From Actinomycetota bacterium (GTDB lineage Bacteria > Actinomycetota > Actinomycetes > Nanopelagicales > Nanopelagicaceae), in the NCBI GenBank assembly GCA_009704445.1, contig WLED01000004.1, positions 1 through 21,800 of the forward strand: 21,800 nt of DNA, written 5' to 3'. A model generated the notes under the pieces. That model did no database searches, had not been told where the DNA came from, and saw only the letters and a program-made list of their open reading frames with translations. This document shows, piece by piece, positions 1-7,168 of this stretch (position 1 is its first letter; every line of letters starts with the position of its first letter). A program made the position numbers and the translations under genes.

Positions 1-937
1 AGACAAATATGGAAGTAGGAACAGTTGCCTCACCTGGATGTTCGATAACAATTGCTGGATCTTTTTTCTCGCCAACAATTTCCCAAATCTTTGCGCCAAA
101 TGCACGTGCACCAGCAGTCCATGCTTTCTGACCTGCATCATCTGTCCAATGTGGCGGGGTTCCCCAGTGTGAAAACTCATTACGGTTGATGTAACCCTTT
201 GCGCCAAGCTTGATGCAGAACTCTCCGCGCTCATCATCTGAAACAACTGCAACAGGAATCGCACCTACTGCTTTTGCTAGCTGAATTGCCATCGAACCAA
301 CACCACCAGAGCCGCCCCACACAAGAACGACATCGCCCTTCTTTGTATCGTGTGGCGCCCAACCAAACATCATGCGATAAGCAGTTGTTCCACACAAAGT
401 TGATGCAGCTGCTTCTTCCCAAGAAAGTGTTGGTGCTTTTGGAAGGCACTGGTGCTCCTGCACAATTGAAAACTGACCAAATGATCCGTAGTTAGTCTGA
501 TAGCCCCATGTCTTAGATGAGCGGGCAATCATTGGATCTTTCCCAGCTAATACCCAAGGATCGTCTGCATCCCACCAACCATGGTGAATTGCTACTTCAT
601 CTCCAACTTTTACTTTTGTTACGCCTTCACCAACTGCGTAAACAATTCCGGAAGCATCGCTACCACCGACGTGAAAATCTTCTGGCTCTCCGCCTTTTTG
701 ACGAGCTGCAATTACATCGATTGGAATTCCGCGAGCAGCCCACACATTGTTGTAATTAATTCCGGCAGCCATTACTGCAATTAAAACTTCACCACGCTTT
801 GGCGTCGGAGTTGGAACCTCTTCCACTTTAAATGCATCTTTTGGTTCACCCAAACGATTAGATCGAATTACTTGGGCAAACATTGTTGGTGGTACTTCTC
901 CCACTGGTGGAAGTGTTCCTATTGCATAAGATGCCAT
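1..937 (-). CDS. ccr: Crotonyl-CoA carboxylase/reductase, N-terminal part (runs off left edge)
   Basis: The first 312 residues are visible and the C-terminal end lies outside the window (the family is usually about 440 aa). The enzyme is an NADPH-dependent medium-chain dehydrogenase/reductase that reductively carboxylates crotonyl-CoA to ethylmalonyl-CoA, or reduces it, in the cytoplasm. Seen: the catalytic-domain stretch GINYNNVWAARG at residues 59-70, typical of this family; the nucleotide-binding glycine motif GGSGGVG at 208-214; and an EHPGE stretch around His300, which corresponds to the family's active-site His region. The long N-terminal extension and the YNNVW signature favour Ccr over plain quinone or acryloyl-CoA reductases. 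ATG at 937 is preceded by GAAGGG about 9 nt upstream on the minus strand. It is divergent from the IclR gene at 1042, with a shared control region. Whether a full ethylmalonyl-CoA pathway exists cannot be judged from this window. Confidence 0.9.
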   Translation of the reverse strand, partial: MASYAIGTLPPVGEVPPTMFAQVIRSNRLGEPKDAFKVEEVPTPTPKRGEVLIAVMAAGINYNNVWAARGIPIDVIAARQKGGEPEDFHVGGSDASGIVYAVGEGVTKVKVGDEVAIHHGWWDADDPWVLAGKDPMIARSSKTWGYQTNYGSFGQFSIVQEHQCLPKAPTLSWEEAAASTLCGTTAYRMMFGWAPHDTKKGDVVLVWGGSGGVGSMAIQLAKAVGAIPVAVVSDDERGEFCIKLGAKGYINRNEFSHWGTPPHWTDDAGQKAWTAGARAFGAKIWEIVGEKKDPAIVIEHPGEATVPTSIFV

Positions 938-971
938 GGTTGGTTTGAAGCCCTTCGTTTGATGTGGAGAA

Positions 972-999
972 ACTATGTCTACCCGGTAGTTTCATACAA
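972..999 (-). promoter_or_regulatory. Candidate promoter of ccr
   Basis: On the minus strand TTGTAT (999-994) and CATAGT (977-972) are separated by 16 nt, giving a modest match to -35 and -10 boxes, about 35 nt upstream of the ccr start. The perfect inverted repeat at 986-1003 covers the -35 box, so a bound regulator would be expected to interfere. The -35 match is weak, so this is a candidate only. Confidence 0.35.
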
Positions 1000-1003
1000 C
1001 TAC
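986..1003. promoter_or_regulatory. Perfect inverted repeat, likely IclR-type operator
   Basis: GTAGTT and AACTAC are perfect inverted arms separated by 6 nt (tcatac). The site sits in the middle of the 104-nt gap between the divergent ccr and iclR-like genes. IclR-family proteins commonly bind short palindromes between their own gene and a divergent target. It overlaps the candidate -35 of ccr and lies just upstream of the candidate iclR -35. Binding by the neighbouring regulator is inferred. Confidence 0.55.
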
Positions 1004-1005
1004 AG

Positions 1006-1042
1006 TTGCGCATATGGCACACTACGGTTTAACATCGTTTCA
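1006..1042 (+). promoter_or_regulatory. Candidate leaderless promoter of the IclR gene
   Basis: TTGCGC (1006-1011), an 18-nt spacer and TAACAT (1030-1035, fits the actinobacterial TANNNT -10) place the expected transcription start at or next to the A of the ATG at 1042. No Shine-Dalgarno sequence is visible before that ATG. Together these point to a leaderless mRNA, which is common in actinobacteria. Confidence 0.5.
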
Positions 1043-1821
1043 TGAGTTCTAAGCGCCAGACTAACTCTGCGGGTCTACGCAGAGATATCGAACTGCTTGA
1101 GGTCTTAGGAAAGTACGAAGTCGAGCATAAATCAGGCCTTGGCGTCATTCGAATCGCAGAAATGGCCGGCCGCGAAAAGACTCAAGTTTCAAGAGCCTTA
1201 GCCACCTTGGCCGAACAAGGCCTGGTCGATCGCGATCCCAACACCATGTTTTATCGCCTGGGCTGGCGACTTTATGCATTAAGCGCCCAGACTTTTGAAG
1301 CGCACCTCACTTCTGTGGCTGCGCCTTATCTGCGCCGCCTGGCCGAACTTGCTCAAGAGACAACTCACTTATGCGTTCTTCGCCATGATGAAGTACTTAC
1401 TCTTTCTACTGCGGCACCAGCCCATGGCTTTCGCGCAGTATGGGAGGGGTTAACTTCTCCGGCACCATCTACTTCGGCAGGACGAGTTTTACTCTGCGAA
1501 TGGGATGAAACCAGTCTTGCTGCAAAGTGGACACCTGAAGCGCTCGCAAGTGTGATGGGGCAACGTATTTTTAAATCTACCGAAGAGCTTTCCGATGAGT
1601 TAAAGAAAGTACGCCAACAGGGATTTAGCGTTGTAGATGAGGAGTTTGAAATAGGAGTGGTGGGTTGTTCTGCTCCAATAAGAGATGCATCAGGGCGAAT
1701 TGTTGCTGCTATCAATATCGGCGCTCCTAAAGCTCGTCTCGAATCCAAGTTAGACCAAGCAGCACGCCTTACGCGTAAGGTCGCAAACGAACTCTCGCAA
1801 ACACTCTATTCACCCAGTTAA
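1042..1821 (+). CDS. IclR-family transcriptional regulator
   Basis: The product is 259 aa, the usual size for the family. Residues about 15-75 form an N-terminal winged helix-turn-helix (IRIAEMAGREKTQVSRALATL, followed by a wing ending in FYRLGWRLY). Residues about 85-255 match the IclR effector-binding domain, with the typical TSAGRVLL-like segment and the C-terminal CSAPIRDASGRIVAAINIGAP stretch that lines the ligand pocket. It is divergent from ccr with a perfect palindrome between them, so it most likely controls ccr and itself; the ligand is unknown. The ATG has no ribosome binding site but lies 6 nt after a TANNNT box, consistent with leaderless translation. The gene ends 93 nt before PPDK. 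Confidence 0.9.
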   Translation: MSSKRQTNSAGLRRDIELLEVLGKYEVEHKSGLGVIRIAEMAGREKTQVSRALATLAEQGLVDRDPNTMFYRLGWRLYALSAQTFEAHLTSVAAPYLRRLAELAQETTHLCVLRHDEVLTLSTAAPAHGFRAVWEGLTSPAPSTSAGRVLLCEWDETSLAAKWTPEALASVMGQRIFKSTEELSDELKKVRQQGFSVVDEEFEIGVVGCSAPIRDASGRIVAAINIGAPKARLESKLDQAARLTRKVANELSQTLYSPS

Positions 1822-1914
1822 GAGCCATGATTCACCCGTGCCAATTGAGCAATCTCGTCGCATAAAGGTCGTTGAGGTGTGTAGATTTCTGCTAATTCAA
1901 CGGAGGGCACATTT

Positions 1915-4596
1915 GTGACGCAACGCCATATTTACCCATTTACTTTTGGTGACATGTCACAAAAAGATTTACTGGGTGGCAAGGGTGCAAACCTGGCCGA
2001 GATGGTTCGTATCGGATTGCCAGTTCCTCCAGGATTTACGATTGCAACAACTGCATGCCGTGAGTATTTGAAGACCGGTCAGTTTCCAGATGGTCTCCGC
2101 AAAGAGATTACCGATTCCCTGTCAGCTCTCGAAAAAGAGTTGGGTAAAACATTTGGTGGCGTAAAAAATCCACTCCTTGTATCTGTTCGATCTGGTGCAA
2201 AGTTTTCAATGCCCGGAATGATGGAGACTGTTCTAAACGTTGGAATTACCCCAGAGGTTGCTCAATCAATGGCAGATAGTTCTGGCAACGCTCGCTTTGC
2301 TTGGGATTCTTATCGCCGATTTATTGAGATGTACGGCAAGATTGTTTGCGATGTTGAGGCCGATGAGTTTCATAAAGTTCAAACACGCGTTTTGTCAGCC
2401 CACAAAACGGCAAATCTGCAAGATCTAGAAGTCGATGGTTTAAAGGCGCTCGCAGATGGCTTTATAAAGGTAATCGAAGTTGCAACAGGAAAAGCATTTC
2501 CAACAGATCCACGCGATCATTTAATTGCATCAATTGAAGCAGTTTTTAGATCATGGAACTCCGAGCGAGCAACTCTATATCGCAGGCGCGAGCTGATTCC
2601 TTCTGATCTTGGAACAGCAGTAAATATCCAATCAATGGTTTTTGGAAACCTCAGTGATGACTCTGGTACAGGCGTTGCCTTTACGCGCAATCCATCTAAT
2701 GGAGAGATTGGTTCTTACGGAGATTATTTGCAAAAAGCACAAGGTGAAGATGTTGTTGCAGGCATTCGCACACCAATGTCACTTGATGAATTTGGCGTTA
2801 TCGAACCGCGTGTACATGGTGAGCTAGAAAAAATCATGGTCATGCTAGAGGCGCATTACAAAGACCTTTGCGATATCGAATTTACGATCGAACGTGGCAA
2901 GCTTTATATCTTGCAGACTCGTGTTGGAAAGCGCACGGCAGAGGCAGCATTTCGCATTGCATTGCAGTTTGTTGATGAAGGAACGATCACAATGGATGAG
3001 GCAATAGGGCGCACCAGTGGTGATCAATTAGCGATGTTGATGTTTCCCCAGTTTGATACAAGAGGTAATCTCGTAGAAATCGCTCGAGGTATTCCTGCAT
3101 CTCCAGGGGCTGCAGTTGGTGAAGCGGTATTTGATTCAAAACGTGCATTTGATATGAGTAAAGCGGGTAAAAAAGTAATTCTTGTTCGTCGCGAAACTAG
3201 CCCAGATGATCTTGTTGGAATGGTTGCAGCAGAAGGAATCTTGACTAGTCGTGGTGGTAAAACTTCACACGCAGCAGTGGTTGCACGTGGCATGGGCAAG
3301 ACTGCTATCTGTGGAACAGATGCAATCTCTGTAGATGAGCGCGCTAATTTGTTTACTGTAGGCACACACACTGTTTATGAAGGTGACATCATCTCTATTG
3401 ATGGAACTACAGGAATTGTTTATCTCGGCGCTGTTCCAGTTGTTGCATCTTCTGTGACTTCATATTTAGAAGGCCGTGTATCTGCAGAAACAGATGAGGC
3501 ATCACCTGTTGTAAAGGCAGTCCATAGAATCTTGACTCATGCCGACTCACGTCGCAAATTGTTAGTGCGCACAAATGCAGACACTCCAGAAGATGCAATT
3601 AGAGCAAGAATCCTGGGCGCACAAGGTGTTGGGCTATGTCGCACTGAGCATATGTTTTTGGGAGAGCGTCGCGCCTATGTTGAGCGTTTAGTTTTAGCAG
3701 AAAATGAAGATGTACAACGCGGCGTAATTGCCGAAATGGAACCACTGCAAAGAGCTGACTTTGTTGGAATCATGATGGCAATGTCTGGTCTTCCAGTAAC
3801 CATTCGTTTACTAGATCCACCGTTACATGAGTTTTTGCCTTCACTTGTTGACTTAAGTTCTCAAATGGCACGCAGTGAGGCTTTAGGTGAAGAGATTCCT
3901 GCACGCGATAAAGCACTATTTGCCGCTGTTCGTCGTTTGCATGAATCCAATCCAATGTTAGGACTACGCGGAGTACGCCTTGGAATTTTGATTCCAGAAC
4001 TTTATAAAATGCAGGTACGCGCTCTTGTGCACGCATCTCTTGAAGTTAAGAAACTAGGCCACGACCCGAAGCCAGAAGTAATGATCCCTCTGGTTTCTAC
4101 TCAACGAGAACTTTTGTACTTACGTGAGACTTTGGAAGAAGAAATCGCGCAAACCTTTAAGGGCACTAATCAAGTAATTGATATGCCAATTGGAACGATG
4201 ATTGAAACCCCTCGTGCTGCAATTACGGCAGATCGTTTAGCTGTGCATGCAGATTTTATTTCTTTTGGTACAAATGACTTGACGCAGTTAACGTGGGCAT
4301 TTAGCCGAGATGACGTGGAATCAACGTTCTTGCCTCGCTATCTTGATTTAGAACTGCTCCCATTTAATCCATTTGAATCATTAGACCAAGCAGGTGTTGG
4401 AATTTTGGTTCGTCAGGCATCAGAGCTTTCTCGTAAGGTGCGCAATGATTTTAAATTGGGTGTTTGTGGTGAACATGGTGGCGACCCACGCAGTATTCAT
4501 TTCTTCCATGAACTTAATTTGGACTATGTCTCTTGTTCACCATTTAGAGTGCCGATTGCGAGATTGGAATCTGGACGCGCAGCAGTGGCTAAGTAA
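1915..4596 (+). CDS. ppdK: Pyruvate, phosphate dikinase
   Basis: The product is 893 aa, full length for PPDK. It interconverts pyruvate + ATP + Pi with phosphoenolpyruvate + AMP + PPi in the cytoplasm. Seen in order: the N-terminal nucleotide-binding ATP-grasp domain starting FGDMSQKDLLGGKGANLAEM; the mobile phosphohistidine domain with GGKTSHAAVVARG, catalytic His452; and the C-terminal TIM-barrel with CRTEHMF (573-581 region), GTNDLTQ and VCGEHGGDP with the active-site Cys851. All key residues are present. The start is GTG at 1915, set by the strong GGAGGG at 1902-1907; the reading continues from the family-typical N-terminus, so no earlier start is needed. It probably forms an operon with the exporter gene 6 nt downstream. 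Its place next to ccr/iclR suggests a role in gluconeogenic or anaplerotic carbon flow, which is inference. Confidence 0.97.
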   Translation: MTQRHIYPFTFGDMSQKDLLGGKGANLAEMVRIGLPVPPGFTIATTACREYLKTGQFPDGLRKEITDSLSALEKELGKTFGGVKNPLLVSVRSGAKFSMPGMMETVLNVGITPEVAQSMADSSGNARFAWDSYRRFIEMYGKIVCDVEADEFHKVQTRVLSAHKTANLQDLEVDGLKALADGFIKVIEVATGKAFPTDPRDHLIASIEAVFRSWNSERATLYRRRELIPSDLGTAVNIQSMVFGNLSDDSGTGVAFTRNPSNGEIGSYGDYLQKAQGEDVVAGIRTPMSLDEFGVIEPRVHGELEKIMVMLEAHYKDLCDIEFTIERGKLYILQTRVGKRTAEAAFRIALQFVDEGTITMDEAIGRTSGDQLAMLMFPQFDTRGNLVEIARGIPASPGAAVGEAVFDSKRAFDMSKAGKKVILVRRETSPDDLVGMVAAEGILTSRGGKTSHAAVVARGMGKTAICGTDAISVDERANLFTVGTHTVYEGDIISIDGTTGIVYLGAVPVVASSVTSYLEGRVSAETDEASPVVKAVHRILTHADSRRKLLVRTNADTPEDAIRARILGAQGVGLCRTEHMFLGERRAYVERLVLAENEDVQRGVIAEMEPLQRADFVGIMMAMSGLPVTIRLLDPPLHEFLPSLVDLSSQMARSEALGEEIPARDKALFAAVRRLHESNPMLGLRGVRLGILIPELYKMQVRALVHASLEVKKLGHDPKPEVMIPLVSTQRELLYLRETLEEEIAQTFKGTNQVIDMPIGTMIETPRAAITADRLAVHADFISFGTNDLTQLTWAFSRDDVESTFLPRYLDLELLPFNPFESLDQAGVGILVRQASELSRKVRNDFKLGVCGEHGGDPRSIHFFHELNLDYVSCSPFRVPIARLESGRAAVAK

Positions 4597-4602
4597 GGGC
4601 GC

Positions 4603-5472
4603 ATGAATAATTTCATACGGCTAAGCGTCATGTGGATTGTTGGCGGTGCCATCTATCCATTTTTAAGTGAAGTAACTAGCAGTGTTGATCTGCTTAACAT
4701 CATCTTTATACGTTCAGTTGGGGCTGCAGCTATTTTGTTAATTGCTGTTGCGCTGATTATGCCGGGCTCATTTAAGTTAATTCGATTTGATAAACAATTG
4801 CTCACACTGGGTGCTACAGGACTTATTTTTTCACCAATTTGTAGTGGCGCTGTTGCGTGGTCAAGTTCTAAAGAACCTGGAGCGGTAATTGCCTTAACTT
4901 ATTCAATTCTGCCGGCGCTTGCTGTTGTTTACGCGGCACTGCAAGGACGCAAGCCAACTAGAAACTCTGTCATTGGTGTTGCAATTGCAACCTTATCTGT
5001 TGCCTTTTTGATTGGTGCACCTAGTGAATCTGTCTCTGCTATTGGAATAACTGTGGCCTTCTTATCTGTGATTGCATGGTTTATCGGAACACAAATCTGG
5101 ATTAAATATCCACCGACCTACCCGATTCTTCTGGCTACTGCTGTTCAAGTTTCGATAAGTGCCATTGCAGCGGGGTTTCTCAAATTCTTTATTTCAACAC
5201 CGGCAATCAAAAGTGAAGATGTTCTTAACTTCAATATGATTTTCTTAATCGCTGCATTAGCCGCCCAGTACTGGGCCTATATGGGATTGGCTGATCGAGT
5301 TTCACCAGAACTTTTGACTTCGTTCGCCTTTATCAATCCACTAGTAGCTGGCGGAATTGGTTTTTTTGTTTTCAATCAAAACGTTTCGCAGATTCAAATA
5401 ATTGCCGGAGTAATCCTTTTGGTTGGTGTTTACATTGTGGTTCGAGAAGACTTAAAGAAAAATCAAAGTTAA
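4603..5472 (+). CDS. EamA/DMT-superfamily membrane transporter
   Basis: The product is 289 aa of mostly hydrophobic sequence, consistent with about ten membrane helices and two EamA repeats. Typical features are the N-terminal WIVGGAIYPF segment, the ALTYSILPALAVVYAAL segment near the end of the first repeat, and SPELLTSFAFINPLVAGGIGF plus a final hydrophobic helix ending in VREDLKKNQS. DMT transporters usually export amino acids, metabolites or drugs from the cytoplasm; the substrate cannot be inferred. The ATG at 4603 follows the PPDK stop by 6 nt, and its ribosome binding site (AAGGGC) overlaps that stop codon, so translation is probably coupled. No terminator is seen immediately after the gene; the first candidate is at 5683. 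Confidence 0.85.
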   Translation: MNNFIRLSVMWIVGGAIYPFLSEVTSSVDLLNIIFIRSVGAAAILLIAVALIMPGSFKLIRFDKQLLTLGATGLIFSPICSGAVAWSSSKEPGAVIALTYSILPALAVVYAALQGRKPTRNSVIGVAIATLSVAFLIGAPSESVSAIGITVAFLSVIAWFIGTQIWIKYPPTYPILLATAVQVSISAIAAGFLKFFISTPAIKSEDVLNFNMIFLIAALAAQYWAYMGLADRVSPELLTSFAFINPLVAGGIGFFVFNQNVSQIQIIAGVILLVGVYIVVREDLKKNQS

Positions 5473-5492
5473 CATCAATTTCAAAACTGCTA

Positions 5493-5658
5493 CAGAGCCC
5501 TAATTCTGGCTTCTCAAGCTTGGCAAAAGGCCTCAAGTCAACAATCGAGACTGTGGCTCTGGTGCCTTTGGCTTATTTTGACCCATTCCTGAGAACCCAT
5601 TAATTCTCAGATTCGGATAAGCACGGTGCCAGTCAATTGTGTGATCTTTCTGTCACAA
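5493..5658 (+). promoter_or_regulatory. Structured leader region, candidate cis-regulatory RNA or operator
   Basis: This is the main non-coding part of the 290-nt gap before the methyltransferase operon. Possible stems: P1 CTGGTGCC (5559-5566) with GGTGCCAG (5625-5632), 8 pairs including two G-T wobbles; inside it P2 GCTTAT (5571-5576) with ATAAGC (5617-5622), perfect; inside that P3 CTGAGAA (5589-5595) with TTCTCAG (5604-5610), perfect 7 bp with an 8-nt loop. An alternative stem CAGAGCC (5493-5499) with GGCTCTG (5555-5561) would use the first bases of P1, so the two folds exclude each other. A further IR, TGTGA-N8-TCACA, lies at 5640-5657. ACCCATT occurs twice (5581, 5595). The nested stems followed by a terminator hairpin resemble an attenuation leader. 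No known riboswitch class is recognised. P3 could instead be a DNA operator, since it overlaps a weak TTGACC (5578) promoter candidate. Confidence 0.4.
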
Positions 5659-5682
5659 AACCCTTGTTTAATCCATTGCAAA

Positions 5683-5707
5683 CACCCTATTCGGGTGGTA
5701 TTTTTTT
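5683..5707 (+). terminator. Terminator-like hairpin with T-tract
   Basis: CACCC (5683-5687), loop TATTC, GGGTG (5693-5697), then GTA and seven T residues (5701-5707). The stem is short (5 bp) but the T-tract is good. It lies 56 nt upstream of the methyltransferase start. It may end the ppdK-exporter transcript or act as an attenuator for the downstream operon. Confidence 0.5.
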
Positions 5708-5762
5708 ATGAATAATTAAAGGCAATGCAGTAAGCCCTTCGAGCCTAGGTAGGAGTAAATCA

Positions 5763-6863
5763 ATGTCGAAGCAAGCCGTAAATTCAAATTCCAAAATTAA
5801 CAGCGGACCAACTGGTCGAGGTTACATAGGAACAATGGCTGCCATGTCATCTTATGATGACGAAAGCTATTTGGATTTCATCGAAGGTCTTCGCATGTTT
5901 GCACTCAGGTCAATGAATCCTTCTTCTGCAAGAGCGCTCAAGGAAGAAATCAACGCCGGAAAAATTAAGTCCGAGAATCCATCAATTGCTGAAACAAGAG
6001 CAGTAGCTGATCCAATTCCAGTTATCGGAATTCGCAATCGAATGCTCCATAGCACCCAAGGATTGAACTGGGGACGAATCGTTGATTCATATGATCAAAA
6101 TCGTGAGGCACTTGAACAAGAGTTAACAGATGCCGAAAAAGATGGCCCAGGCACATTGCGTTGGGATCCAAATTTTGAATACCCAAGTTACTTCACTGCA
6201 ATTCCTTACCACCGTCAACCTGGTAGTTACCATGCAGATCCACTAGGTGGTCACATTTATCACTATGGAACAAAAGTTTTCCATGGTGGTTCAAATGATA
6301 AAGATGAATCAAAGATTGAAAGAATTGGAATGTTGCCTGAGCCAAAAGATGGCGTCATGAATAAATTCCTAGACATTGCATGTGCAATCGGTTCTGGAAC
6401 AGTTGCAGCCAAACTGCGCTGGCCAAAAGCTGAGGTCTATGGAATCGAATTAGCGGGCCCACTTGTTCGTTACGCACATATGCGTGCAACTCGTCTGAAT
6501 TCTGAAGTCCACTTTTCTCAGCAGTTGGCTGAAAAATTAGATTTTGCGGATAACACATTTGATTTGATTTACATGAGCACTTTGCTCCATGAGATGCCAT
6601 TAGATGAGGGCAGAGAAGCGGTCAGAGAAGCTCACCGAGTCTTAAGGCCAGGGGGAATACTTGTAATTAATGACATGGTTCAAGCCACTGTTCCATTAAA
6701 TATTTGGAGTGATTACGATCGATACTTCGATCATAGATTCAATAATGAACCATATGCATATAACTATGTGCATTCAGACTTGGATTCATTCCTAAACAAG
6801 CAATTTGCTTCAGTTGAGAATCTCGTTCAGGGTAAAACCTCAACCTGGACTTGCACCAAATGA
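5763..6863 (+). CDS. Class I SAM-dependent methyltransferase (module 1 large protein)
   Basis: The product is 366 aa. Residues about 199-310 form a Rossmann-type methyltransferase domain: motif I LDIACAIGSG (203-212), an acidic residue at the end of strand 2 in GIEL, LLHEMP (274-279) in the motif IV region, and VLRPGGILVI. About 190 residues precede this domain, including QPGS at 152-155; this N-terminal extension is not one I recognise. A second landmark, NNEPY, is at 327-331. The same landmarks occur in the same order in the methyltransferase at 19309, so the two are paralogues. Motif I has Ala208 where most members, including the paralogue, have Gly. AGGAG lies 7 nt before ATG 5763. It is the first gene of the operon and overlaps the next gene by 4 nt. 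The substrate is unknown; it acts in the cytoplasm (no signal peptide). Confidence 0.82.
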   Translation: MSKQAVNSNSKINSGPTGRGYIGTMAAMSSYDDESYLDFIEGLRMFALRSMNPSSARALKEEINAGKIKSENPSIAETRAVADPIPVIGIRNRMLHSTQGLNWGRIVDSYDQNREALEQELTDAEKDGPGTLRWDPNFEYPSYFTAIPYHRQPGSYHADPLGGHIYHYGTKVFHGGSNDKDESKIERIGMLPEPKDGVMNKFLDIACAIGSGTVAAKLRWPKAEVYGIELAGPLVRYAHMRATRLNSEVHFSQQLAEKLDFADNTFDLIYMSTLLHEMPLDEGREAVREAHRVLRPGGILVINDMVQATVPLNIWSDYDRYFDHRFNNEPYAYNYVHSDLDSFLNKQFASVENLVQGKTSTWTCTK

Positions 6864-7138
6864 GTGATCGCGCAAAGGAACCGCTAGGTAAGTTTGCACC
6901 GGAGAATATAAATGATCACCTTCTCCATGTAATTTTTGAACTTGCAGCTGAACTTTGGGTTGTAAAGCGCCGCCTTGCAGAAATTGAAGAATCTGCCATT
7001 CAAAGTGGAGCGATTACAAGTCCTGATGCAAAGATTCGTGACGAGTCGTTCGCCTTTGATAACTCAGGTCGAGACGCATTCGTAGAACGAATCTTTGGTT
7101 CTCTTAAGGACATCGGTTCTAAATTAGATACTCAGTAA
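6860..7138 (+). CDS. Small helical protein paired with methyltransferase (module 1 small protein)
   Basis: The product is 92 aa and not a family I recognise. ATG at 6860 overlaps the methyltransferase stop (ATGA), which argues for coupled translation and equal amounts; an in-frame ATG 9 nt earlier is less likely. The central part (ELAAELWVVKRRLAEIEESA) has the charge and hydrophobic pattern of an amphipathic or coiled-coil helix, followed by SGAIT and a second helix RDAFVERIFGSLKDIG. It aligns with the 106-aa protein at 20382, also directly behind a paralogous methyltransferase: both have (I)xELxxxL, an E in the helix, (S/T)GA(I/V) and RDxFxxR. The likely role is a partner subunit or regulator of the methyltransferase; this is inferred only from the repeated pairing. 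No signal peptide, membrane helix or Cys cluster. Confidence 0.75.
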   Translation: MSDRAKEPLGKFAPENINDHLLHVIFELAAELWVVKRRLAEIEESAIQSGAITSPDAKIRDESFAFDNSGRDAFVERIFGSLKDIGSKLDTQ

Positions 7139-7168
7139 TTTGAGTCTGATTTAAACCACTTTATTACT

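Noticed and set aside
274..784. Several open frames on the plus strand.
   Set aside because: They are opposite a clear crotonyl-CoA carboxylase/reductase frame, have low-complexity composition (Leu, His, Arg runs) and no start signals.
1365..1748. 127-codon open frame on the minus strand.
   Set aside because: It lies wholly inside the IclR gene in antisense and resembles no protein family.
3024..3371. 115-codon minus-strand open frame within ppdK.
   Set aside because: It is antisense to the conserved phosphohistidine domain and its composition mirrors that domain.
5559..5632. Possible TPP (THI-box) riboswitch because of CTGAGA, ACCC and GGATAA pieces in the leader.
   Set aside because: The order and spacing are wrong and the conserved downstream core is missing; CTGAGA is instead one arm of the P3 stem. 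The downstream genes are not thiamine genes.
5559..5640. SAM riboswitch, suggested by GGTGC pieces before methyltransferase genes.
   Set aside because: None of the SAM-I or SAM-IV core signatures can be aligned, and no kink-turn motif is seen.
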